DNA of 64,000 nucleotides from OCS155 cluster bacterium AG-426-D23 (lineage in GTDB: Bacteria; Actinomycetota; Acidimicrobiia; Actinomarinales; Actinomarinaceae), in contig QCNO01000003.1 of the NCBI GenBank assembly GCA_003213165.1, positions 85,009-149,008 of the forward strand. The letters are read 5' to 3'. Positions 8,260 to 16,969 of the stretch are shown here, piece after piece. Each line of letters opens with the position of its first letter. Positions within the stretch are counted from its first letter, which is position 1. Made by a program: the position numbers and the translations under genes. The notes under the pieces were generated by a model, which was given only the letters and a program-made list of their open reading frames with translations, was not told the DNA's origin and did not search any database.

Positions 8260-8974
8260 ATAGTTTTCCTAAATATAAATCAATTACTCTAGAATCGTTT
8301 AGCAGCTCTTCACCTTTTCCTTGATACGCATTACGACCCTGATCAAGAACATATCCTCTGTCACTAAAAGAAAGTGCTCTTTTTGCATTTTGCTCAACTA
8401 AAAGAATTGAAACCCCAGAAGCGTTTATCTCTTTTACAGATGTAAAAACCTCATTAATTGCTACCGGAGATAATCCTGCTGAAGGTTCGTCGAGTAACAA
8501 TAGAGACGGGGAAGTGATCAATGCTCTTGCTAAAGCTAAAATTTGCCTTTGTCCCCCAGAGAGATTGCCTGCTTTGTCTTTTTGTCTATCTCCCAACATT
8601 GGAAAGTCATTATAAATTTTAGTAAGTGCTTCTTTTTTATTTCGTTTAATACTCCAGGACCCTATCTCTAAATTTTCGGCAATAGTTAAGGATGGGAAAA
8701 CATTTGCTACTTGTGGAACATAGCCTATTCCTTCCATAACAATTTTATGAGTAGATAGGTTTGTTTTTTCTTCTCCATTTACAAAGAATCTCCCTGCGGA
8801 TACTTTTATTAAACTCATGATTGCTTTTAATAAAGTGGACTTACCTGCTCCATTAGGTCCAATTATTGAAACTATTTCACCTTCATTAACTACTAAATCT
8901 ATTCCTTGTAAAATGTTTAATCCTTTTACATAACCTGCAGCAATACCGTTACATTCCAATATTGGTTTAATCAT
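8258..8974 (-). CDS. livF: Branched-chain amino acid-type ABC transporter ATP-binding protein LivF
   Basis: One of two ATPases that power the importer. Seen: Walker A GPNGAGKSTLLKAI near residue 39, ABC signature LSGGQRQILALARAL near 138, Walker B SLLLLDEPSAGLSP near 157 and the H-loop region LLVEQNAKRAL. The Q-rich C-terminal extension of larger ABC ATPases is absent; 238 residues is the LivF norm. It is the last gene of livHMGF, overlaps livG by eight bases, and ends in the shared terminator. Confidence 0.93.
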   Translation of the reverse strand: MIKPILECNGIAAGYVKGLNILQGIDLVVNEGEIVSIIGPNGAGKSTLLKAIMSLIKVSAGRFFVNGEEKTNLSTHKIVMEGIGYVPQVANVFPSLTIAENLEIGSWSIKRNKKEALTKIYNDFPMLGDRQKDKAGNLSGGQRQILALARALITSPSLLLLDEPSAGLSPVAINEVFTSVKEINASGVSILLVEQNAKRALSFSDRGYVLDQGRNAYQGKGEELLNDSRVIDLYLGKL

Positions 8975-9737
8975 TGTCTTTTCCTAAATATGCTTCTATT
9001 ACATTTCTATCTGTTCTAATTTCATTTGGGTTTCCATCTGCAATTAGTGATCCTTCAGCTAGAACGACAATTCTTTCAGAGATTTTCATTACTGCTTCAA
9101 TATTGTGTTCGACCATCAAAATTGTTATACCCTCATTTGAAAGCTTTTTTATAAGCGACAAAATATCATCTGCTAATTTTGGGTTTACTCCAGCTAATGG
9201 TTCATCTAATAACAGTATTTCGGGTTCATTAATAATCGACCTTGCTAATTCAAGTAATTTTTTTTGACCACCAGAAAGTTCTCTTGCATAAGAATCTGCC
9301 ATATGCAAAATATTTAGTTCTTCCATTATATTTTTAGCTTTGTCTTTCAGATTTTCTTCATATTTTCTTTGAGATTTTGATTTAATTACAGACTTAAATA
9401 AAGAGTCGTTACTTATTTCTGAACCAGAAAATAGTAAATTTTCTAAAACTGTCATCCTGTCAAAAACTTTTGTAAGCTGAAAAGTTCTGACCATTCCCAT
9501 TCTTGCAATTTTGTAAGGTTGAGAATTAGAGACATCTTTATCTTTTAAATAAATATCACCACTGTCAGAATTTTGAAAACCTGATATCAAATCAAAAAAT
9601 GTGGTTTTACCAGCACCGTTTGGGCCAATAATTGAAGTTAATTCACCGTTGTTAAATCTTAACTCTTTAATGTCGACTGCTGTTATACCTCCAAAGGTTT
9701 TTTTCAAATTTTTTACTTCAATAAGGCTATTTGACAT
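8967..9737 (-). CDS. livG: Branched-chain amino acid-type ABC transporter ATP-binding protein LivG
   Basis: The second ATPase of the importer. Walker A GPNGAGKTTFFDLISG near residue 37, signature LSGGQKKLLELARSI near 156, Walker B EILLLDEPLAGVNP near 173 and LMVEHNIEAVMK. The C-terminus has NPNEIRTDRNVIEAYLG, the LivG-type tail that packs on the permease. It overlaps livM by eleven bases and livF by eight, so all subunits are made together. Confidence 0.93.
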   Translation of the reverse strand: MSNSLIEVKNLKKTFGGITAVDIKELRFNNGELTSIIGPNGAGKTTFFDLISGFQNSDSGDIYLKDKDVSNSQPYKIARMGMVRTFQLTKVFDRMTVLENLLFSGSEISNDSLFKSVIKSKSQRKYEENLKDKAKNIMEELNILHMADSYARELSGGQKKLLELARSIINEPEILLLDEPLAGVNPKLADDILSLIKKLSNEGITILMVEHNIEAVMKISERIVVLAEGSLIADGNPNEIRTDRNVIEAYLGKDND

Positions 9738-10782
9738 CTAAAAGTAGCTCTTCTTTCTTTCCTAACAACCCACTTGGTCTAAATATCATTAGTACCATTA
9801 TCAACAAACCAACAAGAAGAAATCTTACGCCTGCTAATTGTTGGCCATTTGCATTTTCAAATAAAATAAATGCTAGTCGATCGGTTTCAGAAATAATGAC
9901 CCAAAAAATTATAGAACCAAATATAGGTCCAGTAATAGTGCCTACACCTCCAAGAATCATGATTGCCCATACATAAAATGTAAGTAGAGGGACAAAAACT
10001 GTAGATTCTAATGATCCATAATTAAATGCTAAAAAAACTCCTGATAATCCTGCAATTCCTGCCCCCAACATAAAGCTCTGTAGTTTAAGCCATACTGCAT
10101 TTTTACCCATAGCCCTTACTGCATCTTCGTCTTCTCTAACCGCTCTTAAAGCTCTTCCCCATGGAGAATTATTCAAACGTTTTAAAAAAATAACTGTAAA
10201 AAATATTGAAACCCAGGCAAGTAAACAAACCCAAGCTTGAGAAGGTGAAAATCCAAAACTTTCTGAAAAATTATTAATGAAATTTGGTCGGTATTGTTGT
10301 AAATTTTCTGTGTAATTTATAATTCCATAAACGCCACCTGTAATTGACTCTAAGTCTCTGACAAGTAGTCTAAATATTTCCGCTGCTGCAATAGTTACAA
10401 TTGCTAGGTAGTCACCACGCAATCTAATAGCTGGTAAGCCTAGAAGAAGTCCAAACAAAGCAGCAGATAATATTCCAATTATTAAAGCAAAAATAAATGG
10501 AAGACCAGTGGAAGTAATTTCTCCTTCTCTACCAGCTGCGTGGGGCATTAATATAAGAGTAACATACGCACCAACACCCATAAAAGAGGCATGCCCAAAA
10601 TTTAATAGTCCAGTCCAGCCAAAATGAACATTCAAACCAATTGCACTTAGTCCATAAATTCCTGCAAAAGTCAGTAAGTTTAATAAAATTCTTGACGCAC
10701 CTTCAGGATTTAATGCAAATACTAGATAAATTGAAAACCCTGTTAAGAAGACAGCAAATAAAAATTTATTTGAAATTTTCAT
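9727..10782 (-). CDS. livM: Branched-chain amino acid-type ABC transporter permease LivM
   Basis: A membrane subunit with about ten hydrophobic segments in 351 residues. Family marks: GLNVHFGWTGLLNFGHASFM near residue 49, LRGDYLAIVTIAAAEIFRLL near 125, WGRALRAVREDEDAVRAMG (the cytoplasmic coupling loop) near 211, and GGVGTITGPIFGS. It pairs with LivH to form the channel. Its start overlaps the livH stop by four bases. Confidence 0.93.
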   Translation of the reverse strand: MKISNKFLFAVFLTGFSIYLVFALNPEGASRILLNLLTFAGIYGLSAIGLNVHFGWTGLLNFGHASFMGVGAYVTLILMPHAAGREGEITSTGLPFIFALIIGILSAALFGLLLGLPAIRLRGDYLAIVTIAAAEIFRLLVRDLESITGGVYGIINYTENLQQYRPNFINNFSESFGFSPSQAWVCLLAWVSIFFTVIFLKRLNNSPWGRALRAVREDEDAVRAMGKNAVWLKLQSFMLGAGIAGLSGVFLAFNYGSLESTVFVPLLTFYVWAIMILGGVGTITGPIFGSIIFWVIISETDRLAFILFENANGQQLAGVRFLLVGLLIMVLMIFRPSGLLGKKEELLLDVK

Positions 10783-11696
10783 GAGATTCTCTCTTTTTGT
10801 CCAAAAATTCCCTGTGGTCTAAAAAGTAAAATTAAAATCATAATTGCAAGAGCAACAGCATTTTTAGCTTCAGTGTGCCCTTCCATAAATGGAAGACCCA
10901 CTGAAACTTGGACTAAAATCCCAATCAGGAAGCCTCCAACCATTGCTCCGAAAGATGTTCCAATCCCTCCTAGAACAGTTCCAGCAAAAATTAGTAGAAG
11001 TATTAGAAAACCCATATTCCATCTGACATCATTAATGATTGCTTGAAATATTCCTGCGAGACCAGCAAGCATGCTAGATGAAATCCATGTTATCAAAATA
11101 ATATTGTCAGAATTTATGCCTGAAACGCTTGATAGCTCCTCAGAATCTCTTACCGCTCTCATCGCCTTACCTAATCGTGTATAAGTGAGTAGAAAGCCAA
11201 ATATTAACATTACGACAATTCCGGCGATAAGAACATTTAAGTTTCTTGGAGTCATGTCAAAAAATAAATATGTTTGTCTTCTCTGAAGTTCAAGCGGAAA
11301 ATCCTGCACTTTACCTGTTGCAAATAGAAGATACAGATGTCTTATAAATATTGAGAGTCCAATTGTTACAACCAGTACAGCAATATTTCCAACATTACCC
11401 TTTCTTAGAGGTCGAAAAAGACAAATTTCTAATAAGGCACCGAAAAGCCCACAGGCGAATACTGCAAGAATACAAGATAGGGCAAAATTATATCCTAATG
11501 GTGAATATTTCTCTAAAAAGAGCACTCTATAATCTACGGGACTAGAGAAAAATAAGGTCATAATTGCACCCAACGCAATTATTTCACCGTGAGCGAAATT
11601 AACAATCCTAGTTACACCATATAGTAAAGATAAGGCAACGGATGCTACCGAAATAATAATTCCTAATAATAAACCGTTTCCTAATTGATCTAACAT
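10779..11696 (-). CDS. livH: Branched-chain amino acid-type ABC transporter permease LivH
   Basis: The partner permease, 305 residues with about eight membrane spans. Marks: LLYGVTRIVNFAHGEIIALG near residue 23, LGKAMRAVRDSEELSSVSGI (coupling loop) near 180, and GTVLGGIGTSFGAMVGGFLI. It begins the livHMGF block and follows the LiaF-like gene by only four bases, so the two are probably on one message. The matching receptor gene runs toward this block from the other side. Confidence 0.92.
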   Translation of the reverse strand: MLDQLGNGLLLGIIISVASVALSLLYGVTRIVNFAHGEIIALGAIMTLFFSSPVDYRVLFLEKYSPLGYNFALSCILAVFACGLFGALLEICLFRPLRKGNVGNIAVLVVTIGLSIFIRHLYLLFATGKVQDFPLELQRRQTYLFFDMTPRNLNVLIAGIVVMLIFGFLLTYTRLGKAMRAVRDSEELSSVSGINSDNIILITWISSSMLAGLAGIFQAIINDVRWNMGFLILLLIFAGTVLGGIGTSFGAMVGGFLIGILVQVSVGLPFMEGHTEAKNAVALAIMILILLFRPQGIFGQKERIS

Positions 11697-11700
11697 CTAA

Positions 11701-12549
11701 CTATTCTCCATTTTGAAAAACAATATTTGAGCCTTCTTCAACGATAACCTTAAATTTATAGTTTTCATTTGTTTGATTTAAGTACCCTATTGTAGCATCT
11801 ATCCATCCTGCGGGTACTTCTGCTGACCCTATAACAACTATTGGCAAACTGGTATCGACATAGACATTAAAATTTCCACTTATAAAAATATCACCTGAGT
11901 TTAAATTTTTTCCCATATTTATATCGCCTGTACCAATAATTTCAGTGTTTATAAGATTTAAATTATTCAGATTGATATTTGATCCAAATGACATTACATA
12001 TAGATTCCAAAATGTCTGATTTCCGAGCTTCAAGTCCCACCCTTTTACCTGGAGCAACCTATCAGTTTCTATTTCTCTAAATTTAACAAGTCTTGGATTG
12101 CCTATTTTTGATTCGATTACTTCTGGAAATCCCACTCTTCCCGGTCTATTTTGAATATCAATAATATAGCCTGATCCTTCATAAGAATTTAAATTAACTG
12201 ATCCATCTATGTCGATAATTAAACTGTAAATAATATCCTGCTGAAAATTGTCACTATTAAAGCCAGAGCTAAAAGTATTTGTTGTCAGGATTTCTTGGTT
12301 TGATAAAAGCACAGTTGGAAAAAGTGAATAAACAATAATTAAAAACCCATAAATATAATTATCTAATCTAGAATTGCTGAAATATATTTTGTTAAAAATT
12401 AGAATCAAAAATGGTACCAAAGATATTTGCCAATTATCTAAATAATCATAAATGATTGAAGGTCGTAAGATTCCAAACAATATCAAAGAAGCCTGTATGG
12501 CTAAAACAAAATAAAATACATTCCTAAATGTTTTGTGATAATTAGTCAC
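11701..12549 (-). CDS. Membrane protein with a LiaF-like C-terminal domain
   Basis: A 282-residue protein whose first 95 residues hold three or four hydrophobic helices (FYFVLAIQASLILFGILRP; LVPFLILIFNKIYF; YIYGFLIIVYSLFPTVLLS). The rest is strand-rich with repeated turns (TGDINMGKNL, SGDIFISGNFNVYVD, VVIGSAEVPAGW), resembling the LiaF/toastrack type of domain found with envelope-stress systems. I am not sure of the family. The start is a GTG one base after the 3' end of tRNA-Thr, so its ribosome binding region is tRNA sequence and translation may begin near a 5' end made by tRNA processing. It is followed at four bases by livH. Confidence 0.6.
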   Translation of the reverse strand: MTNYHKTFRNVFYFVLAIQASLILFGILRPSIIYDYLDNWQISLVPFLILIFNKIYFSNSRLDNYIYGFLIIVYSLFPTVLLSNQEILTTNTFSSGFNSDNFQQDIIYSLIIDIDGSVNLNSYEGSGYIIDIQNRPGRVGFPEVIESKIGNPRLVKFREIETDRLLQVKGWDLKLGNQTFWNLYVMSFGSNINLNNLNLINTEIIGTGDINMGKNLNSGDIFISGNFNVYVDTSLPIVVIGSAEVPAGWIDATIGYLNQTNENYKFKVIVEEGSNIVFQNGE

Positions 12550-12550
12550 T

Positions 12551-12626
12551 TGGAGCCGGAGAGGGGAGTCGAACCCCTGACCTGCCGATTACAAGTCGGC
12601 TGCTCTGGCCACTGAGCTACTCCGGC
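12551..12626 (-). tRNA. tRNA-Thr (anticodon TGT)
   Basis: A 76-base cloverleaf on the minus strand with CCA encoded. Acceptor stem GCCGGAG/CTCCGGC pairs fully; the anticodon stem GCCGA/TCGGC closes the loop CTTGTAA, giving anticodon TGT (reads ACA and other Thr codons); the T-arm has GGTTCGACTCC. It lies 38 bases after rlmB and one base before a protein start. Confidence 0.97.
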
Positions 12627-12664
12627 AAACATTAAAATAATAGCAAAGAGATAATTGAATAAAT

Positions 12665-13402
12665 CTATTTTTTTATAAATATTTCATGCATTGCTATTGC
12701 ACTTGCAACGGATGCATTTAAAGATTCCATATTGTTTGTCATTGATATGTTGATAATTAAATCCAATTTTTTTTGAATTTCATTGCTTAATCCAGTTCCT
12801 TCTGAACCAACTATCAATGCAATATTTTGATTTTTTAAATCTAAATCTTTTATTTCATTTGAAGAATTCATATCTAAACCAATTATCCAAAAACCAAGGT
12901 TTTGTAGTTTTTTAATCAAAGAAAATATAGAGTTATACATAACAATATTTATAAACTCCATTCCACCTGATGATATTGCAAAAGTCTTTTCAGTAATTTG
13001 TACAGATCTTTTTTTTGGCAAAAATATTGTTTGAAAATCAAATGCAGCTGCACTCCTTACAACTGCGCCCAGATTATTTGTATCTTGAAAATGATTTAAT
13101 ATCAATATTTTTTCTGATAGTATATTTTCAAAATTTTTTTCATCATATATTTTTTTTTCATCGCAAATTCCAACTATATTATGCCTGGCATGAAATTTCC
13201 ATAATTTTACATCTTGAATGATTTCAATATCAATATTTTGTTTTTTAATATTTTCAATTAAAACACTTAATTTATTTGATTTATTTGATTTTTTATCAAG
13301 AACAAAAACTTTTCTAACTCTATTAGAATTTAGTGCTGCCTCTAAAGCATTAACACCTTCAACTATTTTTCCAACGCCATCCACTTTCGTTCCCGTCTTC
13401 AA
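12665..13402 (-). CDS. rlmB: TrmH/SpoU-family 23S rRNA (guanosine-2'-O-)-methyltransferase, RlmB type
   Basis: A SPOUT enzyme that puts a 2'-O-methyl on ribosomal RNA with S-adenosylmethionine. The three family motifs are present: DTNNLGAVVRSAAAF (near residue 108), ALIVGSEGTGLSNEI (near 197) and ESLNASVASAIAMHE (near 225). The N-terminal 80 residues match the RNA-binding L30e-like domain (GVNALEAAL). The frame opens at ATG 13402, 44 bases inside cysS; the GTG at 13384 is an alternative closer to the usual start. cysS-rlmB is a standard actinobacterial pair. Confidence 0.88.
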   Translation of the reverse strand: MKTGTKVDGVGKIVEGVNALEAALNSNRVRKVFVLDKKSNKSNKLSVLIENIKKQNIDIEIIQDVKLWKFHARHNIVGICDEKKIYDEKNFENILSEKILILNHFQDTNNLGAVVRSAAAFDFQTIFLPKKRSVQITEKTFAISSGGMEFINIVMYNSIFSLIKKLQNLGFWIIGLDMNSSNEIKDLDLKNQNIALIVGSEGTGLSNEIQKKLDLIINISMTNNMESLNASVASAIAMHEIFIKK

Positions 13403-14753
13403 TCACAATTCCGATTTCGTCTAATCTATTTCTCATGTAATCAGCTTTTTCAAATTCTTTATTATTTCTGTATTCATTTCTTTTAGCAATAAATTTATTA
13501 ATCGAAACATTAATATCATTTTCAATCTGTATATTTTGTTCAATTAATATATTCTCCAACAATTTAATATCAACTTTTTGTTCTTTATCCTCAAAAACAA
13601 AACCTAAAATTTCGAATAAATATTTTATTGTGGATTTCGTTTTAATAAATTGGGTACGGTTTCCATTTTTATTTTTATTAATGTATTCAAACATATCTCC
13701 CAAAAACTTGGGTGTATTCAAATCATCATTCATTGCATCGTTAAACATTTTTTCAAGATTGCTGTCTTCTAAACCAGCTTCTACTCCATAAATTAAACTT
13801 TCGATATTATTGAAAGTTACTTTTGATTCTTCCAATAAAGATTCAGAGAATTCCTGAGGTTTTCTATAGTTTGCTCTTAGAAAAAAATACCTTAATACAT
13901 TTCCACCATAATTATCAATGTACTCTGCAAGAAACTTAGAATTTCCTTCAGATTTTGACATTTTTTTACCTGAGAAATTTATCATTCCATTGTGTACCCA
14001 GTGTTTTACGAAGTTATGACTAAATGCTGAAGTTGACTGTGCTCTTTCATTTTCATGGTGAGGAAAAATTAAATCATTTCCACCACAATGAATATCAATT
14101 TCGCCTTTAAAAATATCATGAATCATTGCCGAGCATTCAATATGCCAGCCTGGACGACCACTACCCCATGGTGATTTCCAGCTTGGTTCGTTCTCTTTTG
14201 AGATTTTCCATAAAGCAAAATCTTCAGAATTTTTCTTATCTTCTTCAATATTTACTCTGGTTCCACTTAAAACTTCATCAAAACTCCTGCCTGAAAGCTC
14301 CAGATAGGAGTCGTATTTGCTTACGTCAAAATAAACACCAGACTTAGTAACGTAAGCGTAATCTTTTCTTATTAAATCATCAATTAAATCAATCATCTGA
14401 TCAATTGTTTCAGTTGCCTTAGGTTCAAAATCTGGAGTTAGACAATTCAATTTATCATAGGAATCTTTAAACTCTTTAGTTACTCTGTCGCCTAACTCTT
14501 TGTAAGAAATATTTTCTTCAATTGATTTTTCAATAATTTTGTCATCAATATCTGTAATGTTTCTAGCAAAAATAACATTCATGCCAGAATATTTTATGTA
14601 ACGAACCATAAAATCAAATACTACTGCGGACCTACCATGTCCTATGTGAGGAGAGGATTGAACTGTTGGGCCACAAAGATATACTTTAATATCAGAATCA
14701 GTACTTGCTAAATTCTCTAGGGATTTAGTAAACGTGTTGTATAACTTAAGCAT
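13359..14753 (-). CDS. cysS: Cysteinyl-tRNA synthetase
   Basis: A class I synthetase that charges tRNA-Cys. Seen: YLCGPTVQSSPHIGHGRS with the HIGH-type motif and the first zinc Cys near residues 25-42, WHIECSAM and IHCGGNDLIFPHHENE with the other zinc ligands near 200-230, and the KMSKS loop GKKMSKSEGNSKF near 264. The C-terminal DALR-like and anticodon-binding region ends in WRWKN. Length 464 is normal. The ATG overlaps ispF by eight bases. The order ispF-cysS-rlmB matches many actinobacteria. Confidence 0.96.
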   Translation of the reverse strand: MLKLYNTFTKSLENLASTDSDIKVYLCGPTVQSSPHIGHGRSAVVFDFMVRYIKYSGMNVIFARNITDIDDKIIEKSIEENISYKELGDRVTKEFKDSYDKLNCLTPDFEPKATETIDQMIDLIDDLIRKDYAYVTKSGVYFDVSKYDSYLELSGRSFDEVLSGTRVNIEEDKKNSEDFALWKISKENEPSWKSPWGSGRPGWHIECSAMIHDIFKGEIDIHCGGNDLIFPHHENERAQSTSAFSHNFVKHWVHNGMINFSGKKMSKSEGNSKFLAEYIDNYGGNVLRYFFLRANYRKPQEFSESLLEESKVTFNNIESLIYGVEAGLEDSNLEKMFNDAMNDDLNTPKFLGDMFEYINKNKNGNRTQFIKTKSTIKYLFEILGFVFEDKEQKVDIKLLENILIEQNIQIENDINVSINKFIAKRNEYRNNKEFEKADYMRNRLDEIGIVIEDGNESGWRWKNS

Positions 14754-15216
14754 GCGATAAAGATATTATAGTTTGGCATGCTGATGCCTCTTTACTTCCA
14801 ATCATGCCAATATTGTCGGTTGTTTTACCTTTTATATTAATTTTTGATGCATCAATATTTAATAAAATACCTAAATTTTCAACCACTTCAGTTCTGATAT
14901 CTGCGATATTAATTGTTTGTGAAATAACAATAATATCAATATTGTTAATGATATATTTTTTGTATTCAATAATCCGTAAAACCTCTTTCAGCATTTCAAC
15001 ACTGGATATTTTTTTAGGCGTCTCACTATTAGACGGGAAGTAGTTGCCTAAGTCTTTTTTAGATAAAGCTCCTAACAAAGCATCACACAATGTATGTAAA
15101 AGAATATCACCATCCGAATGTGCTTCGAATCCAGGTCCTTCTATTTTTAGACCACCTAGATAAAGAGCCTCTTCTTGAGAATGTCTGTGTATATCAAAAC
15201 CTATTCCAACCAACAT
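14746..15216 (-). CDS. ispF: 2-C-methyl-D-erythritol 2,4-cyclodiphosphate synthase
   Basis: An enzyme of the non-mevalonate isoprenoid pathway that closes the cyclodiphosphate ring. Metal ligands are seen in GIGFDIHRHS (Asp8, His10) and the HSDGDILLHTLCDALLGAL block near residue 34; the C-terminal INIKGKTTDNIGMIGS completes the site. Length 156 is standard. Upstream is carD; ispD, which usually sits between carD and ispF or is fused to ispF, is not here, so the preceding cytidylyltransferase must be encoded elsewhere. Confidence 0.95.
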   Translation of the reverse strand: MLVGIGFDIHRHSQEEALYLGGLKIEGPGFEAHSDGDILLHTLCDALLGALSKKDLGNYFPSNSETPKKISSVEMLKEVLRIIEYKKYIINNIDIIVISQTINIADIRTEVVENLGILLNIDASKINIKGKTTDNIGMIGSKEASACQTIISLSHA

Positions 15217-15246
15217 AATTACCTCAGATAACTTGGTTTAATTTGA

Positions 15247-15804
15247 TTATAAACCGTCTTCAGGATCTTCTTCTGGAAGATGCTGATTAATTTTATCTAT
15301 CGCAGTTTCTTCATCAACATTAAGTGCACACGCAATTTCACTTGCAAGCGTTGTCCTCGCTTTAGCTAACATTCTTTTTAACGCTGGAGAAATACCTTTA
15401 TTGATTTGTGCATGTGTTAAATCTCTGACAACTTCAGCTACTTGTATGACATCACCAGATGTCATTTTTTCAGTTAAAACTTTATACCACCTGCTCCAAT
15501 TCGTGCCTGCCTCTTCAGGTTTTTCTTTGAAAATAGGAAATACTTTTTTTGAAACTGCATTTTTTGAAATTACTGGTCTAATAACTTCATCAACACTATC
15601 AACCGGAACCATAACTAATAAACCATCTGTAAGAACTTCTATTTCAAAATATTGAATTCTTTTTGATCTTGGTTCCCCATCAACGAATATCTCTACATTT
15701 TTATTAACTTTTCTTAATACTTTTGCTGCGCCATGGTGAGGGTGAACTACAAATTGATTGGGTTTGTATTTATCTTTTGGAGTTTTTTTAGTTTTAGTTG
15801 CCAT
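15247..15804 (-). CDS. carD: CarD-family transcriptional regulator
   Basis: A global factor that binds RNA polymerase beta and steadies open promoter complexes, important for rRNA transcription in actinobacteria. The N-terminal RNA-polymerase-interaction domain has FVVHPHHGAAKV and IQYFEIEVLTDGLLVMVPVD; the C-terminal helical DNA-binding part has TNWSRWYKVLTEKMTSGD and PALKRMLAKARTTLASEIA, with the conserved Trp-Ser-Arg-Trp cluster. Upstream ATGs lie at 15816 and 15804; I take 15804 (MATKTKK, 185 residues) because the likely -10 box would put the transcript start downstream of 15816. Confidence 0.93.
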   Translation of the reverse strand: MATKTKKTPKDKYKPNQFVVHPHHGAAKVLRKVNKNVEIFVDGEPRSKRIQYFEIEVLTDGLLVMVPVDSVDEVIRPVISKNAVSKKVFPIFKEKPEEAGTNWSRWYKVLTEKMTSGDVIQVAEVVRDLTHAQINKGISPALKRMLAKARTTLASEIACALNVDEETAIDKINQHLPEEDPEDGL

Positions 15805-15817
15805 AAATAACAACATT

Positions 15818-15823
15818 ACTATA
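15818..15823 (-). promoter_or_regulatory. Probable -10 box for carD
   Basis: TATAGT read on the minus strand. Initiation about seven bases on (near 15811) leaves a leader of only a few bases before ATG 15804, so translation would be nearly leaderless, a common actinobacterial style. No firm -35 box seen. Confidence 0.35.
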
Positions 15824-15836
15824 GATTGAAATCTAA

Positions 15837-16889
15837 CTAATTACCATTTAGATAAGAAAAACCAACATTTTTTAACAATGTATCAAAATAATCACGTAAC
15901 TGCTGAGCTCTTCCACGTCCAATTCCCTCAACGCTGTAAAGAATTTCAGGAGAGGAGACAAGCAACTTAGGAAGAGTTTTAAATTTTTGAACTAAAGAAT
16001 CATGTAGATTTTCTGGTAAGTTTGGCAGTCTTGCAAGAACCCTGTAGCCTTTAGAAACTGATAAGTCATCTAGTGGAAGTTTACTTAACACTGAACCAAG
16101 AAAGTCTATATTATTTAATTCCTCGTATGTAAGTTCCGAAATTGCTTCAACTGCTTTTGTGATATTTCTATATTTTTTTGATGGCAAATGATCTTTTAAA
16201 ACTAGGTTAAAAGTTTTTTTGACCCCAGACTCAAAAGAATCTATCTGAATCAATATCAACCCAGCTTCACCACCTAGTTTTAAGGCTTCAGTTCTGACTT
16301 GTTTAGCTAATCGAGTTAGAAGCTCCCCTCTCTGAATTACTTCTAATACTTCCTGATTAGTTAGAGAGTTTTCAATTTCTAGTTCTCCAAGCTCTGCAAC
16401 AGCATCATCGAATCTTCTTCTCATTCTGTCAACTGACTGCAACGATTCATTAACTCGACCCAATGTAACTGATGGTTCTTCTAATTCAGTTGTGCCAGCG
16501 TTTGTAAAAACTTTTACTAAAGAAGACTCTTCAGAAACAGTCAAAACCGTTAAATTAGTTTCTTCAGCTGTTCTTTCAGCTGTTCTATGCCTGGTACCAG
16601 TCTGAGAAGTTAATAGTGTGTCAGAAGGATTTAAATGAACATTAGCCTTCAATATTTTTGTTACATCATCGCTCACAATAATTGCTCCGTCCATCTTCGA
16701 CAATTCACTGAGCATTTCTGGAGAATACATACAATCAATTAAATTAATTCCACCAGAAGAAATTTTTTCTAATTTAGTTGAAGTGCCTATGACAATTAAT
16801 GCTCCAGAATTCTTATCTGCAATTAAATCAACACCAACTCTTAATGGTTGGCCAGGCAGTAGTTGATTAAGTTCATTGCCATTTTCCAT
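15837..16889 (-). CDS. disA: DNA integrity scanning protein DisA, diadenylate cyclase
   Basis: It makes the messenger c-di-AMP from two ATP and slides on DNA, pausing at branched structures. The cyclase domain shows the catalytic MDGAIIVSDD near residue 84 and GTRHRTAERTAEETN near residue 122; a coiled helical spine follows, and the C-terminal helix-hairpin-helix DNA-binding domain has YSVEGIGRGRAQQLRDYF near residue 320. Length 350 is typical. An AGAGGA ribosome binding site precedes ATG 16889. radA, its common neighbour, is not in the window; the gene upstream is divergent. Confidence 0.96.
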   Translation of the reverse strand: MENGNELNQLLPGQPLRVGVDLIADKNSGALIVIGTSTKLEKISSGGINLIDCMYSPEMLSELSKMDGAIIVSDDVTKILKANVHLNPSDTLLTSQTGTRHRTAERTAEETNLTVLTVSEESSLVKVFTNAGTTELEEPSVTLGRVNESLQSVDRMRRRFDDAVAELGELEIENSLTNQEVLEVIQRGELLTRLAKQVRTEALKLGGEAGLILIQIDSFESGVKKTFNLVLKDHLPSKKYRNITKAVEAISELTYEELNNIDFLGSVLSKLPLDDLSVSKGYRVLARLPNLPENLHDSLVQKFKTLPKLLVSSPEILYSVEGIGRGRAQQLRDYFDTLLKNVGFSYLNGN

Positions 16890-16969
16890 ATTTCCTCTTT
16901 TATATATGAGTGATTTTTTTATTTGAATGTTACTGTATTATTTTATTATTAGTAATTAACTTATAATTT

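Noticed and set aside
16962-16967. TATAAT just before the zinc-ribbon gene
   Set aside because: Only two bases separate it from the ATG, so transcription would start inside the reading frame; probably chance in AT-rich DNA.
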